Virus record (IMG/VR): IMGVR_UViG_3300032677_000148
Location: 1 to 26,269 of that record
Direction: 5' to 3' (one strand)
Length of the DNA stretch: 26,269 nt
Source: a virus
Part shown: positions 23,628 to 26,269 of the stretch, in pieces
Layout: every line of letters starts with the position of its first letter
How positions within the stretch are numbered: position 1 is the first letter of the stretch
Notes under the pieces: generated by a model
What the model was told of the DNA's origin: nothing
Databases searched by the model: none
The model's input: the letters and a program-made list of their open reading frames with translations, nothing else
Made by a program: the position numbers and the translations under genes

Positions 23628-24077
23628 ATGACTAAGGTGGCGGAAAACGCTCGGGAGGGAGTGCTTATGGGAGAAAACTCGGCGGTTTGTCTATTCCAGG
23701 GAGGGCTACAGGTTGAAGACGACCGGGAGACACCTGCAGCATGTCGCCAGGAAATCAACATGGCGATGATGAACCAGGCCGTGAGCACCATCGCCGACGC
23801 CGTGAATGAGATCAAGGAAGGGCAGAAGGAAAACAACAAGCTCATGCGCGACATTGCCGTCCAGGGCGCCAAGGTCGATGGACTGGTTGAGACGCTGAAA
23901 GTCGAGGTGGCCGACCGTAAGCACGTCAACGACATTCTCTTCGTCCGGGTGCAGGCGCTGGAACAGGCCCCGATCGAGCTGGCCAAAACTCGCAACTCGG
24001 GTCTCTGGGGAGCGGTTACAACTGCCCTTATTTCCGCAATAGTGGCAATTATCATCGCAGTCTCCACCAAACATTGA
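23628..24077 (+). CDS. Coiled-coil, C-terminally membrane-anchored protein
   Basis: 149 residues from ATG 23628 (GGAGG five bases upstream); ATG 23667 with its own GGGAGGGA site would give a shorter form. The centre (NQAVSTIADAVNEIKEGQKE followed by about 50 residues of heptad-like sequence) is a coiled coil, and the final 25 residues (GLWGAVTTALISAIVAIII then AVSTKH) are one transmembrane helix with a short basic end. This resembles XhlA/holin-associated or spanin-like phage proteins and could act in lysis, but position before the tailspike also permits a virion role. No endolysin is visible in the window. Confidence 0.65.
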   Translation: MTKVAENAREGVLMGENSAVCLFQGGLQVEDDRETPAACRQEINMAMMNQAVSTIADAVNEIKEGQKENNKLMRDIAVQGAKVDGLVETLKVEVADRKHVNDILFVRVQALEQAPIELAKTRNSGLWGAVTTALISAIVAIIIAVSTKH

Positions 24078-24090
24078 CCTGGAGGTCTAA

Positions 24091-26269
24091 ATGAGTTTGA
24101 CGTCGACCAGCAGTAAAGCAACGTTCCTGGGAAATGGGAGCACCGGACCCTTCTCTTTCGCCTTCAGCTTCAACCAAAATTCGGACATCAAAGTTTCCAA
24201 GATCGACGTATCGGGCAATACACTGCCTCTCACTGAGATTACGGATTACGTCCTGACCGGGTACCCGGGGAATCTGGGGGGCTCAGTCGCTTTAACTGTA
24301 GCAGCCAACCTCGGCGAACAGATTGTTGTCCAGCGGGTCATGGCGTTGACTCAACCGGCGGTATTCCCGGACGGGGGAGCCTTCTTCGCATCCTCGCACG
24401 AAAATGCCTATGACCGGCTGACCATGCAACTGCAGCAGGTCAACGACCTGGCGAGCCGGGCGATCAGACTTCCACTGTCCAACACGGGCGGCGGGGACCT
24501 TCCCGATCTGGCGCGCGCAGGGACCGTTCTTAGCTTCGACGGGAACGGTAACCCCGGGCTGCTGCCGCCTCCGGACATGACCTATCTCGGCGGGACGTAT
24601 CTCGATGCGGGAGCCTACTCGACCCTTGCCCTTGCCGACGCCGCAGCTGCAGCCACCGGGAAGCAGCTGGTGATCTCCTCGGTATGGAACACCGTCCCTG
24701 CAGTGTTGAACTCTCACATCTGGGTTCTTGCCGGCGGTAGGATCAACAACGCCGGAGCCTTGATGATAAACGGTTCCTTCGTGGCAGGAAGATACCAGGT
24801 CTTTGGCGGTGCCGGCGCTGTCAGCTTCGGGGTAACCTCAACGCATCTCGTTTATCCCGAGTGGTGGGGCGCCAAGGCTGATGGTGCTACCGCATCCGCA
24901 GCGCCCCTGCAGGCGGCGCTCAATTCCTGCAGCGCCGGGGCAGCCGTCTACCTCCTGGCGGGCACCTACATGTGCTCAACCACCATCAATCTGCCGGCCT
25001 ACGTGAAGCTCTATGGAGTAAGCCAGATTTACTCCATCCTCAGCTTCACTAACCAAACGCTGGACGGCATCAACTTCGTCACCTCCGGGAATAACAGTTT
25101 CAATACCCTGAGAGACCTCTGCGTCACCGGCGCTAAAAACGGTTTCAGGGCGAACTATACCGGACACATCACGATGGAGAACGTTTACGCGAAAAACTGC
25201 GTCATCGGGTTTTACTTCTCGCAGGTTGTCGGCAGCATGTTCACCAGGCTCGAAGGTAGGTACAACGGTACCGGTATTAAAATCGACTTCAATGGTATCT
25301 CGTATTCTGATCAGAACGTCTGGAACGCTTGCGTGTTCGCCTATAACACCGGAGTTGGGTTCTACAAGATAAAGGGCCTGAGTAACGTATTCAACGGGCT
25401 TTACTGTTTCAACAATACCGGTATCCAGATGGTGCTGGAGGACGATACCGCCGACAACCTGCCCGATATCTATTCTTCGCACCTTAACGGGAACGACCTC
25501 TACAACGGAGTCTACCTGGAGGGATATTACGGAAATCCTGGTCTGGACCTGGGGACGAGTCTCCTCTCCATCACGGGTCTCGGCAGGACCAAGATAAACA
25601 ACCTCACCCTCATAAATTACGTTCCTAAGAGTGGGGGTATTATCTCCCTTAACCGTTCCATGGGAGTTCGAATTGAGGGCGTACTCGCTGAATATACAAC
25701 ATCCAGCTCCGCGGCTGTCACGATGGACCGACTGTGCGTTGAATGCACTGTTGATATCCAACCGTCCTCGAATCTGCCAGTGGCCGGGTCGATGATCGGG
25801 GGGCAGGTCCCCGCCGGCTTCCAGATGTTCCCTTCGGATTCGGTCCTGAGTAACACAATTTTCACCACGCCCGGGGGAGGCGGTGCTGACGTGCTTGCGA
25901 GCTGGACCGAGATCGGAGCGACCGGGGAGCTCTCCCTGGATGGCGCTGACCTGGTAATGGTCGGGTCTACTAACTCCCTGAAGGTGATACAGCCAGCGAC
26001 CGCCGTAGCCGTGGAGATCGATCAGCTCACCCCGGCCCTGACCGCCGGGGGAGCATACTGGCTGAACCTGACCTACAAGTGCGATACGGGTCAGTCTCAC
26101 AACGGGAGTCCCATCGAGGTCTGCCTACAGAACGCCGGCAGCGGCTATGCTAACTTCGACTTCGTCACCAACACCTGGAGCAACGCGGGGATGACCAGGA
26201 TCAACCTTCCGCTATCGAACGTGCCTTACACCATCTCGATACCGTTCACCGCACCCGCGATATCTTCCC
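24091..26269 (+). CDS. Tailspike/tail fibre protein, cut by the window end
   Basis: Open for 726 codons to the right edge, with no stop. Residues 1-120 (KATFLGNGSTGPFSFAFSFN, then FASSHENAYDRLTMQLQQV) match the T7 tail fibre N-terminal attachment domain that docks to the nozzle. At about 255-275 comes YPEWWGAKADG followed by APLQAALNSC, the usual entry motif of pectate-lyase-like beta-helix tailspikes. Repeating short beta turns, with Asn-rich rungs, run to about 560. The last 100 residues begin a beta-sandwich-like domain (ELSLDGADLVMVGSTNSLKV). It binds host surface polysaccharide and may cleave it; catalytic residues cannot be named from sequence alone. GGAGGT upstream marks the start. Confidence 0.88.
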   Translation, partial: MSLTSTSSKATFLGNGSTGPFSFAFSFNQNSDIKVSKIDVSGNTLPLTEITDYVLTGYPGNLGGSVALTVAANLGEQIVVQRVMALTQPAVFPDGGAFFASSHENAYDRLTMQLQQVNDLASRAIRLPLSNTGGGDLPDLARAGTVLSFDGNGNPGLLPPPDMTYLGGTYLDAGAYSTLALADAAAAATGKQLVISSVWNTVPAVLNSHIWVLAGGRINNAGALMINGSFVAGRYQVFGGAGAVSFGVTSTHLVYPEWWGAKADGATASAAPLQAALNSCSAGAAVYLLAGTYMCSTTINLPAYVKLYGVSQIYSILSFTNQTLDGINFVTSGNNSFNTLRDLCVTGAKNGFRANYTGHITMENVYAKNCVIGFYFSQVVGSMFTRLEGRYNGTGIKIDFNGISYSDQNVWNACVFAYNTGVGFYKIKGLSNVFNGLYCFNNTGIQMVLEDDTADNLPDIYSSHLNGNDLYNGVYLEGYYGNPGLDLGTSLLSITGLGRTKINNLTLINYVPKSGGIISLNRSMGVRIEGVLAEYTTSSSAAVTMDRLCVECTVDIQPSSNLPVAGSMIGGQVPAGFQMFPSDSVLSNTIFTTPGGGGADVLASWTEIGATGELSLDGADLVMVGSTNSLKVIQPATAVAVEIDQLTPALTAGGAYWLNLTYKCDTGQSHNGSPIEVCLQNAGSGYANFDFVTNTWSNAGMTRINLPLSNVPYTISIPFTAPAISS

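Noticed and set aside
24976-26100. 374-codon open frame on the minus strand
   Set aside because: It lies opposite the tailspike gene, which has family motifs and is open throughout; the minus reading has no family features.
1-26269. CRISPR array, diversity-generating retroelement, tRNA, integrase or attachment site
   Set aside because: Because the capsid is BPP-1-like I looked for a reverse transcriptase and template/variable repeats, but none is present. No regular spacer-repeat pattern, tRNA or integrase was seen.

Overview
The window is one continuous, densely packed, all-plus-strand block of tailed-phage or prophage DNA. It is GC-rich, with short gaps and many ATGA or TAATG stop/start overlaps that suggest translational coupling. 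No ribosomal, tRNA, transposase, integrase or ordinary host metabolic gene is visible. The type is a short-tailed (podovirus) phage, shown by a head-to-tail connector portal, T7-type tail tube and nozzle proteins, a gp13/gp14/gp15-like internal core set, and a fibre/tailspike with a T7-fibre-type N-terminus. The capsid block resembles the Bordetella BPP-1 / epsilon15 arrangement (Bbp19-like protein, scaffold, major capsid, Bbp16-like cement, capsid staple). The host is probably a GC-rich Gram-negative bacterium, but the sequence alone does not fix it.

Layout. 1-1155: end of an early or replication region. It holds an ORF opening with eight perfect GGGAAA repeats, a helicase-loader-like protein and a small excisionase/MerR-like HTH protein. 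1199-1231: a rho-independent terminator, followed at once by a near-perfect Shine-Dalgarno driving a 13-codon micro-ORF. 1315-3263: terminase small and large subunits. 3265-5749: two small proteins, the portal, and a zinc-ribbon protein. 5746-9451: capsid module (Bbp19-like, scaffold, major capsid, cement, two paralogous small proteins, staple). 9467-10541: three small fibre- or lectin-like proteins. 10558-13613: tail tube A and the nozzle protein. 13613-14514: T7 gp13-like acetyltransferase-fold protein and a cupin. 14516-23591: internal virion proteins, ending in a giant polyvalent protein broken into two ORFs by a -1 frame change. 23628-24077: coiled-coil, tail-anchored membrane protein. 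24091 to the end: beta-helix tailspike, cut by the window edge.

How it works together. TerS/TerL package DNA through the portal into a scaffold-assembled capsid stabilised by cement and staple proteins. Tube and nozzle proteins close the head, internal proteins are presumably ejected with the DNA, and the tailspike binds and probably cleaves surface polysaccharide.

The most unusual signals are: (1) the frame break at about 19171-19184, inside a PBECR-like nuclease domain, where adding one base rebuilds a 2,193-residue protein that also carries an HExxH zincin motif; (2) a major capsid protein with a textbook signal-peptide-like N-terminus, plus two other head-region proteins with leader-like hydrophobic N-termini; (3) the 13-residue peptide gene just after a terminator; and (4) the GGGAAA tract, which matches a G-quadruplex motif. 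Family names come from recognising the protein sequences, not from database searches.
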